Origin: Vibrio maerlii
GTDB taxonomy: Bacteria; Pseudomonadota; Gammaproteobacteria; Enterobacterales; Vibrionaceae
Direction: 5' to 3'
DNA length: 64,000 nucleotides
NCBI RefSeq assembly: GCF_003415655.1
Contig: NZ_QRHC01000004.1
Location: 372,001 to 436,000 of the forward strand
Shown one piece after another: positions 47,590 to 55,663 of this stretch (position 1 is its first letter; every line of letters begins with the position of its first letter). The notes under the pieces are model-generated. The model saw only the letters and a program-made list of their open reading frames with translations. It was not told the origin of the DNA and made no database searches. A program made the translations under genes and the position numbers.

Positions 47590-48345
47590 TTATTTGTTAA
47601 ACCAATCTAATTTCTCATGCAGTTGAGCAACGCTACCTACAACAATTAATGCCGGGCTTTGAGCTTGACTGGCTAAATTAGCTAGGTCTTTTAAGCCGCC
47701 ACGAAATACTTTCTGCTCTTTGCGTGTGCCATTTTCGATAATAGCTACCGGCATTTCGTCACTCATACCATTATCTTGAAGATTTTTTTGAATATTAGGG
47801 CTCTCTTTCAAACCCATATAGAATACAAGCGTGTGATTGTGCTGAGCGAGAGATTGCCAATCAATATCTTCACCGTCCTTCTTCAGGTGGCCAGTGATAA
47901 ATTGAACGCTTTGCGCATGGTCACGATGTGTAAGCGGGATGCCAGCATAAGCCGTTGCACCTGCTGCTGCAGTAATACCCGGAACGACTTCAAACGCGAT
48001 ATCATTCTCAGCCAGAGTTTCACACTCTTCACCACCACGACCAAAGATGAACGAGTCACCGCCTTTTAAGCGAACAACGAACTTACCCTCTCGTGCTTTA
48101 TCGACAAGAAGATCATTAATTTGATCTTGAGGAACGCAATGGTGGTCCAGCTTCTTACCAACATACAAGCGTTCTGCATCCTCACTCGCAAGGGCAAGAA
48201 TATCTTTAGAAACGAGTCGATCGTAGACCAACACCTCTGCCTTTTGAATCGCTTTATAAGCCTTCATAGTAAGTAGTTCAGGGTCTCCTGGACCTGCGCC
48301 TACTAATGAAACAAAACCTGATTGTGTCATCTGCTTATCAGTCAT
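47590..48345 (-). CDS. cobA: uroporphyrinogen-III C-methyltransferase (SUMT)
   Basis: About 251 residues. Adds two methyl groups from SAM to uroporphyrinogen III to give precorrin-2 for sirohaem, the cofactor of NirB. Seen: LVGAGPGDPELLT, VVRLKGGDSFIFGRGGEE, TAYAGIPLTHRD and FYMG. It is the single-domain form, without the CysG dehydrogenase/chelatase half, so that function must lie elsewhere. ATG at 48345 with ACAGG upstream was preferred to a TTG at 48363. It lies after the nitrite channel gene, separated by a terminator and a repeated leader sequence. Confidence 0.92.
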   Translation of the reverse strand: MTDKQMTQSGFVSLVGAGPGDPELLTMKAYKAIQKAEVLVYDRLVSKDILALASEDAERLYVGKKLDHHCVPQDQINDLLVDKAREGKFVVRLKGGDSFIFGRGGEECETLAENDIAFEVVPGITAAAGATAYAGIPLTHRDHAQSVQFITGHLKKDGEDIDWQSLAQHNHTLVFYMGLKESPNIQKNLQDNGMSDEMPVAIIENGTRKEQKVFRGGLKDLANLASQAQSPALIVVGSVAQLHEKLDWFNK

Positions 48346-48566
48346 TTTTGTGCCTGTACTCAAAACTAATTAGGTTCACTGTATCAAGGTTGAAATTAAA
48401 CGTCGATCACAGTTTTATATAAATAATAACTTTTTATCCATTGAAATTAATCAAATAACCCTTATGAATTATTACGTTATCCAACCAACGACATATAATA
48501 TTCGGACAAAGTTGAAGATTGTCTAGCCAAGACATTAATGTGGCAAAAGTTAAAGTGAATATGGCG

Positions 48567-48618
48567 TAATTGTCCTTATTCAAGAGTTAAAGTTAAAAGT
48601 TCCCCTCCGGATTGAATA
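48567..48618 (-). repeat. leader repeat copy 1 (between nirC terminator and cobA)
   Basis: 48568-48601 matches 49551-49584 at 31 of 34 positions; the similarity continues through a GATTGAATA block after a short indel. A third fragment, AAAGTTAAAG, lies at 48546-48555. The rest of the 48346-48697 gap shows no gene. Confidence 0.7.
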
Positions 48619-48648
48619 CCCTTTTCCAACTGATTCTCAAATACCAAA

Positions 48649-48676
48649 AAGCCCCAACCGAAGTTAGGGCTTTTGA
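48649..48676 (-). terminator. terminator after nirC
   Basis: On the minus strand, AAAAGCCCTAAC pairs with GTTGGGGCTTTT (one mismatch) around TTCG. Confidence 0.83.
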
Positions 48677-48697
48677 ATCTTTTCAGTAATCTTAAGA

Positions 48698-49549
48698 TTA
48701 CTTAGCGTTGAATGCCGCTTCTGCTTTCACTGATTCTTCTGAATCTAGTGCTGGTGCAGTTTTAGCGTGAGTTAGGTATAGAGGGATACAAGTCATTAGT
48801 AGACCACCCACGATGTTACCTAGGATTGTAGGAATTAGGTTGAAGTTCAACCAAGTCGCGATACCGAAATCAGCACCAAGAATCATGCCTAGTGGGAATA
48901 GGAACATGTTTACAACTGTGTGCTCGAATACTAGTGCGAAGAAGATGAAGATTGGGAACCACATCATTGCAACACGGCCAGCAACAGTACGTGCAGTCAT
49001 GTTACCGATTACACCTAGGCACACCATTAGGTTACAGAAGATACCGCGAACAAAACACGTGATCCATCCGTCCACACCCATCGCTTCGAAGCCTGCGCTA
49101 CGTGCTGTAGAAACTGCGATGAACTTCTTAGCAACAGCATTTAGTTCCAGAGAGAAGTTACCTGTTAGAGAAACAGCGACTAGGTAAGCAACGATTAGAG
49201 AACCAATTAGGTTACCAAGACCAACAAGGCCCCAGCAACGGAATACGCGGTTCCAAGTGATACCTGGACGACCTTCAAATTTAGCCAATGGTGCTAGACC
49301 AAATACACCTGTTACTAGGTCATAACCCATTACAGAAAGAATAACGAAACCTACTGGGAACACGAGTGCGCCAACAACACCAACACCTGTTTGAACGATA
49401 GTTGTAATAGCAACAACAACCGCTAGCGACAGGATAATACCCGCCATTGTGCCACGCAGAAGTAGATCACGAGCGCTTGTTTTTGTTTTCGCTTCACCGA
49501 CGTTGATCATCGTTTGAACGAATTCAGCTGGTTTAAAATCAGTAGACAT
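48698..49549 (-). CDS. nirC: formate/nitrite transporter family channel, NirC-like
   Basis: A 283-residue FNT-family channel with six transmembrane helices. Seen: amino-terminal FKPAEFVQTMINVGEAKT, the GLVGLGNLIGS motif and FEHTVVNMFLFPLGM with the conserved pore histidine. Its position between nirBD and a sirohaem gene makes nitrite the likely cargo, importing it for NirBD or exporting excess. AAGGG precedes the ATG. Codon use indicates strong expression. The leader region carries repeat copy 2 and is preceded by a terminator, so it is not simply cotranscribed with nirBD. Confidence 0.9.
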   Translation of the reverse strand: MSTDFKPAEFVQTMINVGEAKTKTSARDLLLRGTMAGIILSLAVVVAITTIVQTGVGVVGALVFPVGFVILSVMGYDLVTGVFGLAPLAKFEGRPGITWNRVFRCWGLVGLGNLIGSLIVAYLVAVSLTGNFSLELNAVAKKFIAVSTARSAGFEAMGVDGWITCFVRGIFCNLMVCLGVIGNMTARTVAGRVAMMWFPIFIFFALVFEHTVVNMFLFPLGMILGADFGIATWLNFNLIPTILGNIVGGLLMTCIPLYLTHAKTAPALDSEESVKAEAAFNAK

Positions 49550-49595
49550 AAATTGCCCTTATTAAAAAGTTAAAGTTAAAAGTTGAGATTGAATA
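49550..49595 (-). repeat. leader repeat copy 2 (nirC ribosome-binding region)
   Basis: Contains AACTTTTAACTTTAACTTTT and the AAGGG ribosome binding site just before the nirC ATG. It is homologous to the copy at 48567-48618. Confidence 0.7.
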
Positions 49596-49649
49596 GTGAA
49601 AGGCTCTCACTGAACTCATTAACAAATTCGTCATTAATAAAATTCAGGC

Positions 49650-49683
49650 AAAAAAAGAGAAGCCTTTAGGCTATTAAATCTCT
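49650..49683 (-). terminator. terminator after nirBD
   Basis: On the minus strand an AGCCT-AA-AGGCT hairpin, extended by GAGA/TCTC pairing with a bulge, followed by seven T. Confidence 0.75.
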
Positions 49684-49732
49684 GCTATGCGTCGGGATTA
49701 ACCCTTAGGAAGTTGCTCCCTACGCACAGCAG
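49682..49732 (-). promoter_or_regulatory. long hairpin abutting the nirBD terminator
   Basis: CTGCTGTGCGT and ACGCATAGCAG (10 of 11 pairs, the other able to form G-U) enclose a 29-base loop holding GGGA...TCCC. It directly precedes the terminator, so it could form part of an attenuator. Confidence 0.5.
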
Positions 49733-49741
49733 AAAAACTTT

Positions 49742-49867
49742 ATACTCTTCATACTTGAAGCCGCAGCGTCGTTAACTACGTAATTTCACCCTAATCACAT
49801 AGAGCATCTATGCTCATAGGGCTGAACTTACTTGTTGCCTAGCTGCAACTCCAATTATTTTGAGTAT
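49742..49867. repeat. 126-bp imperfect palindromic intergenic repeat
   Basis: The ends read ATACTC and GAGTAT; the centre is the dyad GAGCAT-CT-ATGCTC at 49802-49815; the arms match with interruptions (GCAGC, GTAA, TTCA, CCCTA, CATAGA). It begins 13 bases after the nirD stop. It resembles dispersed palindromic elements of Vibrio genomes; no second copy was seen in this window. Confidence 0.65.
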
Positions 49868-49879
49868 GTACGTAACGCC

Positions 49880-50203
49880 TTACGCTGCGATTTCTACCGC
49901 ACCTTTAACAACGCGAGCTTTATAAGATTTCACATTAAACTGCTCATCTTCCATACACACGCCTGTTGCTAGGTTGAAGCGTTGCTTCTTAAGTGGACTT
50001 GCTACCCATAGCTCGTCTTTGTGCTCACAGATAAGGCCGCGAGAAAGTACGTTTGCTTGGAAGAATGGGTCCATGTTGTTGATAGCGAACACTTCTTCAG
50101 TTGCACGTGGGCGGAAGATAGCTACTTGCTCACCGTTTAGTAGTGCAACAACACCAGTACCTGGGATGATGTCTTCGATTTTACAAACTTTTGTAAATGC
50201 CAT
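49880..50203 (-). CDS. nirD: nitrite reductase (NADH) small subunit
   Basis: A 107-residue Rieske-fold protein that partners NirB. The opening KVCKIEDIIPGTGVVALLNG and PLKKQRFNLATGVCMEDEQF match NirD. The usual Rieske CxH pairs are absent, as is normal for NirD. It starts 14 bp after the nirB stop and forms an operon with it. Confidence 0.93.
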   Translation of the reverse strand: MAFTKVCKIEDIIPGTGVVALLNGEQVAIFRPRATEEVFAINNMDPFFQANVLSRGLICEHKDELWVASPLKKQRFNLATGVCMEDEQFNVKSYKARVVKGAVEIAA

Positions 50204-50217
50204 GATGTCGCTCCCGA

Positions 50218-52776
50218 TTACTCTGCTGCTACGTGAAGGATGTCGCCCTTCGCTTCTGGGTGTTTTTCAGTAAATGTCGCTGGACGGTGTTGCTCACGAC
50301 CATCAGTAACGAACATTACGTTGTCATCACGCTCGTCAGAGTTAACGAAGTGTGAGAAACGCTTAAGTTGTGATTCGTCGTTGATCGTGTCAGTCCACTC
50401 ACAGCTAAACTCTTCGATTAGCTTCGCTACATCAGCTTCAAGTTGGTCATTGATACCAAGCTTGTCTTCGATAACTACTTCACGTAGGTAGTCGATGCCG
50501 CCTTCTAGGTTCTCGAACCATACAGAAGTACGTTGTAGTGGCGCAGCCGTACGTACGTAGAACATCATGTAACGGTCGATGTACTTGATTAGCGTTTCAG
50601 TATCTAGGTCACCTGCAAGTAGCGTTGCGTGACGTGGAGTCATACCGCCGTTACCCGCTACATACATGTTCCAACCTGCGTCAGTTGCGATGATACCAAG
50701 GTCTTTACCTTGTGCTTCCGCACACTCACGAGTACAGCCAGATACGCCGAACTTCATCTTATGAGGAGCACGGATACCTTTGTAACGGTTCTCAAGCATT
50801 ACACCAAGACCTACAGAGTCTTGAACGCCGTAACGACACCAAGTTGAACCTACACAAGTCTTAACCATACGTAGAGACTTACCGTAAGCTTGGCCTGTTT
50901 CGTAGCCCGCTGTGATTAGCTTCTTCCAGATTGCTGGAAGGTCATCTTTTTGAGCACCGAATAGACCGATACGCTGTGCACCAGTGATCTTGGTGTAAAG
51001 GTTGTACTCTGCCGCTACGTCTGCAAGAACAGATAGAGCTTGAGGAGTCACTTCACCACCCGCCATACGAGGGATTACAGAGTAAGTACCGTCTTTCTGC
51101 ATGTTACCTAGGAAGTTGTCGTTGGTATCGTGCAGTTTAACTAGAGACGGCTTAAGGATGTGGTCACCCCAGTTTGAAGCAAGGATAGAACCTGCTAGAG
51201 GCTTACATACTTCACAACCGTAACCCGTACCGTGCTTCTCAAGTAGCTCTTCAAACGACTTGATTTCACCGATGCGTACTAGGTGGAATAGCTCTTGACG
51301 AGAGTATGCAAAGTGCTCACATACGTCGTTCTTCACTTCAACACCCGCTTTTTCAAGCTCAGCGTTTAGAACAGAAGTCACTAGAGGGATACAACCACCA
51401 CAACCAGTACCTGCACCAGTTACCGCTTTGATATCACCGATAGTGTGGTGACCTTCAGCAACTGCTTCTGCGATCTTGCCTTTTGTTACGTCAAAACAAG
51501 AACAGATAACTGCTGATTCTGGTAGTGCGTCTGCGCCTAGAGTTGGCTTCTCTGCGCCTGCGTGTGCAGGTAGGATTAGCGCATCTGGGTGCTCTGGTAG
51601 GTCGATTTCATTCAGCATAAGCTGTAGAAGATCGCCGTAGTCAGACGTATCACCAACCATTACTGCACCAAGAAGTTTCTTGTTGTCTTCAGAAACGATT
51701 AGACGTTTGTAAACTTCTTGCTCTTCGTTTTGGTATACGTAGCTCTTACAGCCAGGAGTACGACCGTTAGCGTCACCAATAGAGCCTACCTTCACGCCAA
51801 GAAGCTTAAGCTTCGCAGACATGTCAGCGCCTTCAAATTGGCTGTCGTTACCTACAACGTGGTCAACAGCAACAGTCGCCATCTTATAGCCAGGAGCCAC
51901 TAGACCGAAGAATGTTTCATTCCAAGACGCACACTCACCGATTGCGTAGATGTTCTCATCAGAAGTCTGACAGAAGTTGTTGATTGCAATACCACCGCGC
52001 GGTGCGATGTCTAGCTTCATTTCGCGAGCCAGTTTATCTTGAGGACGGATACCCGCTGAGAAGACGATGAAGTCAGTCTCTAGCTCTGTACCGTCAGCAA
52101 AGCGCATAACGTTACGTGCGTCTTTACCTTCAGGAGCGATTTCAAGCGTGTTCTTACTTGTGTGAACACGAACGCCCATGCTTTCAATTTTTTGACGAAG
52201 TTGGTTACCACCAGCTTGGTCTAGCTGTTCTGCCATTAGTTTAGGAGCAAACTCAACCACGTGAGTTTCCATACCTAGAGCTTTAAGTGCACCAGCAGCT
52301 TCAAGGCCTAGAAGACCACCACCAATTACCACACCCACTTTGCTCTTCTTCGCACACGCTTCGATCGCTTTTAGATCTTCAATAGTACGGTAAACAAAAC
52401 AGTCTTTGCTTTCACGACCCTTGATTGGTGGTACGAATGGGAATGAACCTGTTGCCATGATCAGCTTGTCGTATTGGATTTCACGACCAGAGCTTGAGTA
52501 AACAGTGTTCTTTTCACGGTTAACGTTGATAGCACGTTCGCCGATTAGCATGTTGATGCCGTGCTTCTCGTAAAAGCCTTCTTTTACAAGAGACAGCTCG
52601 TCTGCTGTGTGGTGAGAAAAGTAAGAAGATAGGTGAACACGGTCGTAAGCAACACGTGGTTCTTCACAGAAAACTGTGATCTCGTATTGAGATGCATCAG
52701 TCTTTTCAACTAGGTCTTCGATGTAGCGATGGCCAACCATGCCGTTACCGATTACTACCAGTTTCAACTTGCTCAT
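50218..52776 (-). CDS. nirB: nitrite reductase (NADH) large subunit
   Basis: An 852-residue cytoplasmic enzyme reducing nitrite to ammonium with NADH. Order: FAD/NAD domain (VVIGNGMVGHRYIEDL, VVIGGGLLGLEAAGAL), BFD-type iron-sulfur segments (CSCFDVTKG with GCGGC, and GYGCEVCKP), then the sirohaem/4Fe-4S half with ligands in CVGSTWC and SGCTRECAEAQGKDLG. Length fits. The promoter has an FNR-like box and an upstream dyad, so induction by oxygen limitation and nitrate/nitrite is expected. Sirohaem supply is encoded by the cobA gene 1.9 kb downstream. Confidence 0.96.
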   Translation of the reverse strand: MSKLKLVVIGNGMVGHRYIEDLVEKTDASQYEITVFCEEPRVAYDRVHLSSYFSHHTADELSLVKEGFYEKHGINMLIGERAINVNREKNTVYSSSGREIQYDKLIMATGSFPFVPPIKGRESKDCFVYRTIEDLKAIEACAKKSKVGVVIGGGLLGLEAAGALKALGMETHVVEFAPKLMAEQLDQAGGNQLRQKIESMGVRVHTSKNTLEIAPEGKDARNVMRFADGTELETDFIVFSAGIRPQDKLAREMKLDIAPRGGIAINNFCQTSDENIYAIGECASWNETFFGLVAPGYKMATVAVDHVVGNDSQFEGADMSAKLKLLGVKVGSIGDANGRTPGCKSYVYQNEEQEVYKRLIVSEDNKKLLGAVMVGDTSDYGDLLQLMLNEIDLPEHPDALILPAHAGAEKPTLGADALPESAVICSCFDVTKGKIAEAVAEGHHTIGDIKAVTGAGTGCGGCIPLVTSVLNAELEKAGVEVKNDVCEHFAYSRQELFHLVRIGEIKSFEELLEKHGTGYGCEVCKPLAGSILASNWGDHILKPSLVKLHDTNDNFLGNMQKDGTYSVIPRMAGGEVTPQALSVLADVAAEYNLYTKITGAQRIGLFGAQKDDLPAIWKKLITAGYETGQAYGKSLRMVKTCVGSTWCRYGVQDSVGLGVMLENRYKGIRAPHKMKFGVSGCTRECAEAQGKDLGIIATDAGWNMYVAGNGGMTPRHATLLAGDLDTETLIKYIDRYMMFYVRTAAPLQRTSVWFENLEGGIDYLREVVIEDKLGINDQLEADVAKLIEEFSCEWTDTINDESQLKRFSHFVNSDERDDNVMFVTDGREQHRPATFTEKHPEAKGDILHVAAE

Positions 52777-52840
52777 AGATACTTCCTAAGGGTTATCTTT
52801 TAATCTTCGCGCATTGTGATTTGTGACACATTATTAATAC

Positions 52841-52854
52841 ATGATATAAATCAA
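52841..52854 (-). promoter_or_regulatory. FNR-like box upstream of nirB
   Basis: Minus-strand TTGAT-TTAT-ATCAT matches TTGAT-N4-ATCAA at 9 of 10 positions. Its centre (52847.5) would place transcription start near 52806 if it acts at -41.5, with a CACAAT -10-like hexamer at 52813-52818. Confidence 0.7.
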
Positions 52855-52867
52855 TTTCGGTAAAAAA

Positions 52868-52883
52868 CTACCCTTTAGGGTTA
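52868..52883 (-). promoter_or_regulatory. NarL/NarP-like dyad upstream of the FNR box
   Basis: ACCCT-TT-AGGGT is a perfect dyad centred at 52875.5, exactly 28 bp from the FNR-box centre; TACCCTT resembles the Nar heptamer with one mismatch. Another AGGGGTA heptamer lies at 52909-52915. The rest of the gap to 53081 shows no gene. Confidence 0.5.
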
Positions 52884-53081
52884 GATGGCGTAAATCCTCT
52901 ATTTATTTAGGGGTATGAAATAAATACTTTGATGTTGTAGCGAATGTGCCGCGTTCTTACGTGAAGAGAGTACGTTTCAGCTAACGCTGTTCATAATCTG
53001 TCTTAATCTGTCAGAATAAATTGTTTTCTCTTTTTTTCTGGAATAGTTGAGCATCTTCAACTGAGAAGTCGAGATATACAA

Positions 53082-53114
53082 AAGCCCTTACGATACAAGT
53101 ATCATAAGGGCTTC
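53082..53114 (-). terminator. terminator after yceI
   Basis: Long stem: AAGCCCTTA-x-GATAC pairs with GTATC-x-TAAGGGCTT around a 2-base loop, with four T following on the minus strand. Confidence 0.88.
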
Positions 53115-53148
53115 GAATCAAGCAGATTACATTAAGAATGAGGGTAAA

Positions 53149-53718
53149 TTACTGACGAATACCTTCTACATGTAGCTCCATGTCTACGTAGCTTGACGTC
53201 CCCATTACAGGAATATTGAAATCTTTAAGTTCTAGGCGAGTGTTACCAACAAAACCAACACGGTAACCACCCCATGGGTCCTGCCCTTCACCAACAAATT
53301 CAGCTGCAATAGTAATTGGCTTTGTTACACCGTGAAGTGTTAAGTCACCCATGATATCTAACGTGCCATCACCTTTATCCTGTACACCCGTACTCGTGAA
53401 CGTTGCAGATGTAAACTTCGATGCATTAATAAAGTCATCGCTGCGAATATGCTTATCACGCTCTGCATGGTTTGAATCTAGACTACGAGTATTCACTGTT
53501 ACGTTAACCGTAGATGCCGCAACGTCATTACTGTCGTAAGAGAAGTTACCACTGAAATCGTTGAAGCGACCTTTGATAAAACTGTAGCCAAGATGGCTCA
53601 CTTTAAAGTTAACCGATGCGTGCGCGCCATTGGTGTCGATTACATAGTCTGCTGCATTTACAGCAGTTGGTAGAGCCATTAGCGCCGCTAGTCCGGTAGC
53701 AATTAAAGTCTTCTTCAT
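53149..53718 (-). CDS. yceI: YceI family periplasmic lipocalin-like protein
   Basis: A 189-residue secreted protein with signal peptide (MKKTLIATGLAALMALPTAVNA) and a YceI beta-barrel that binds isoprenoid-type lipids. Seen: YVIDTNGAHASVNFKVSHLG, FDSNHAERDKHIRS-like pattern, and GDLTLHGVTKPI. Its ATG overlaps the stop of the cytochrome b561 gene by 4 bp, the yceJ-yceI pair known from E. coli. Precise role unknown; base-inducible in relatives. Confidence 0.93.
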   Translation of the reverse strand: MKKTLIATGLAALMALPTAVNAADYVIDTNGAHASVNFKVSHLGYSFIKGRFNDFSGNFSYDSNDVAASTVNVTVNTRSLDSNHAERDKHIRSDDFINASKFTSATFTSTGVQDKGDGTLDIMGDLTLHGVTKPITIAAEFVGEGQDPWGGYRVGFVGNTRLELKDFNIPVMGTSSYVDMELHVEGIRQ

Positions 53719-54266
53719 TTTGAAACTCCTAACATTTTACGTAATGTGTCATCTTTATCGATAAAGTGATGTTTTAGTGCAGCCAACGCATGTACCCCAG
53801 CTAAAACAATCAGTACAAGTGCTGCGTAATAGTGAACCGTACCAGCAAGATCAGGTTGGTTTGCGAACAACTCCCCTAGCCCTGGTACAGTAAACCAAGT
53901 AAATACTTCAATACCTCGGCCATCAGCAGTTGAGATCAGGTAACCTGAAACAAAAACCACCGCGAGCAGTAGATACATCATGTGATGTGCTGCCTTAGCC
54001 GCTTTAACCTCAAGAGGTTTACCCTCTATTTCTGGTGAGCCTTTCACTTTCTTCCAAATCACACGAAACAGAGTAAGCAAGGCGAGCAAGATACCGACAG
54101 ATTTATGCCAATGCGGGGCCGTGCGATACCACTCACTATAGTATGAGAGGTCTACCATCCACCAACCCACAGCAAACATACCGATAATAGTAAAAGCAGA
54201 AATCCAGTGAACGAGTCGTGAGACTGGGTGATAGTTTCTTGTATCCCTTTGCATATCTATTTCCAT
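53715..54266 (-). CDS. yceJ: cytochrome b561 family protein
   Basis: A 183-residue protein with four transmembrane helices that should bind two haem b groups and carry electrons between quinol and the periplasm. The motifs RDTRNYHPVSRLVHWISA, APHWHKSVGILLALLTLFR, AAHHMMYLLLAVVF and HYYAALVLIVLAGVHALAALKHHF provide the expected paired histidines. Translationally coupled to yceI. The start could also be the ATG at 54254. Confidence 0.88.
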   Translation of the reverse strand: MEIDMQRDTRNYHPVSRLVHWISAFTIIGMFAVGWWMVDLSYYSEWYRTAPHWHKSVGILLALLTLFRVIWKKVKGSPEIEGKPLEVKAAKAAHHMMYLLLAVVFVSGYLISTADGRGIEVFTWFTVPGLGELFANQPDLAGTVHYYAALVLIVLAGVHALAALKHHFIDKDDTLRKMLGVSK

Positions 54267-54393
54267 TAAGTGAGATTGAAAGTGCGCTTCAACCGTTGAT
54301 GGTTAAAGTATTCACTATGTTGTAGAAGGCGAACAGAGTATAGACTTGTTCGACTTATTCAAAATATTTGAATGAGAAGACATCGCATTTGTT

Positions 54394-54636
54394 TTAGTCG
54401 AACTTTTCGAGTTGATAAATCTCGTCATTGATATCCATAAACTTTTTATCAATCACTTTTTGCACATCTTCCAGAGCTTGGTTGTATATCACTTTACCCA
54501 ATGATTGGGCTAGATGATCAACGATAAACTCGGCATCAAATTGACCAACGTCTATATCGAGTTCGTCTTCGCAATATTGCTGAAGCTTTTGAGCCAGTTC
54601 AGTTTTTTCCTGACGACTGATCTCGATTTTATCCAT
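54394..54636 (-). CDS. DUF2164 family protein
   Basis: An 80-residue helical acidic protein. The pattern ELAQKLQQYCEDELDIDVG and SLGKVIYNQALEDVQKVID matches DUF2164. Function unknown. A single gene, divergent from the unknown protein that follows. AGGAGAGAAAGAG supplies the ribosome binding site. Confidence 0.8.
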   Translation of the reverse strand: MDKIEISRQEKTELAQKLQQYCEDELDIDVGQFDAEFIVDHLAQSLGKVIYNQALEDVQKVIDKKFMDINDEIYQLEKFD

Positions 54637-54793
54637 CTCTTTCTCTCCTTTTTTGAATCTATTGTTAAATATTGTTACCGAGCTCAGATAATTAATAAGC
54701 GAATGATCTTCCTTGCTCGGGATGCTGCCATTATTATTGCATACGGTATTGGATTAGCTAATGTAAGCCAAAGGCATATATAAGGACGTTTAA

Positions 54794-55429
54794 TTGTTAC
54801 TCGATTTAGTTGTGCAAAGCATCCAAGAGTTTCAAAAGGATTGTTTAAATCTTTTTGAAAGAAACTACCCCGCAGTCCACAACCGTGGAATGACTGAACA
54901 ACATCTAGGCCAAGCGTTTGCTCGAAGACTGTGCCGTACACTTGATAGCTTCTCACAACCTCACCATTTTGCGACGCTAGAAAGCTGTAATGATAAAGAT
55001 CAACCACATCGATTCAGAATCAGTACGGAGCATGGAACTGTATGGTTAGTGACTCAACATATGGTGAGTGCAGGTAAACACTGCCGCGAAAACCTACTCA
55101 ACGACATCCATGAATGGCAATCAGAATACTGCTACGCCATCCAACCCAACGACCTATTACTAGTCATTAGCGATCATTGGTTAAGTCGAAGCAAACAAAG
55201 CAGAGAAATACTACATTGGTGGATGGGCGAACTGCCTGATGCTGTAGATGAATATGCAGAACAAGGTATAACGCTTTATCAAAGCGGCTCATTACTATCA
55301 CAGGAGTTAGATAAGCGCTTTAATCTTTCGCCCTGTTTTCTAAAATTTGGCCATCCTTTAAAGCGATTAAAAGATCAACAGATGGTAAGAAAATATTTGC
55401 AACTTTACGCAGTTGTCCAGTGGCAATAA
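54794..55429 (+). CDS. 211-residue protein of unknown function
   Basis: Begins at TTG (54794) with AAGGAC eight bases upstream. The product has no signal peptide or membrane segment; it is soluble with many His and Trp (QHMVSAGKHCREN, LHWWMGELP). The segment MTEQHLGQAFARRL followed by FRISTEHGTVWLV could recall nuclease-like folds, but that is weak. I do not recognise a family. Neighbours offer no functional hint. Confidence 0.6.
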   Translation: MLLDLVVQSIQEFQKDCLNLFERNYPAVHNRGMTEQHLGQAFARRLCRTLDSFSQPHHFATLESCNDKDQPHRFRISTEHGTVWLVTQHMVSAGKHCRENLLNDIHEWQSEYCYAIQPNDLLLVISDHWLSRSKQSREILHWWMGELPDAVDEYAEQGITLYQSGSLLSQELDKRFNLSPCFLKFGHPLKRLKDQQMVRKYLQLYAVVQWQ

Positions 55430-55597
55430 CACTTACCACTTTGTGGCTATTTTTTATACAAATAAAAACTAATAACCCTTTAAATGATGTGATTAATGGA
55501 ATCCTCTTCTAATATTTACTAATTCATTATGTTTGCCTAATACTTTTGTCAGTCAAATAATTGACAAATCTCTTGATTATGACAAAATTATGGCAAT

Positions 55598-55603
55598 TAT
55601 ACT
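55598..55603 (+). promoter_or_regulatory. possible -10 element for the EAL gene
   Basis: TATACT. TTGATT at 55573-55578 is the nearest -35-like hexamer (19-bp spacer). An inverted repeat TTTTGTCA (55544-55551) / TGACAAAA (55580-55587) frames the area. Confidence 0.35.
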
Positions 55604-55617
55604 TTAGAGGTCAGACC

Positions 55618-55653
55618 ATGCTGCACGAATATTGTGCGTGGCTCTGTGAGTAA
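55618..55653 (+). CDS. 11-residue upstream ORF
   Basis: MLHEYCAWLCE. Its ATG has AGAGG nearby, a better ribosome binding site than that of the EAL gene, and its stop is 10 bases before the EAL ATG. Translation unproven. Confidence 0.3.
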   Translation: MLHEYCAWLCE

Positions 55654-55663
55654 TCGAGCTTTT

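Noticed and set aside
49682..49732. ANTAR-type dual hexaloop leader in the nir region
   Set aside because: Only one long hairpin with a large loop is seen, not two short stems with hexanucleotide loops.
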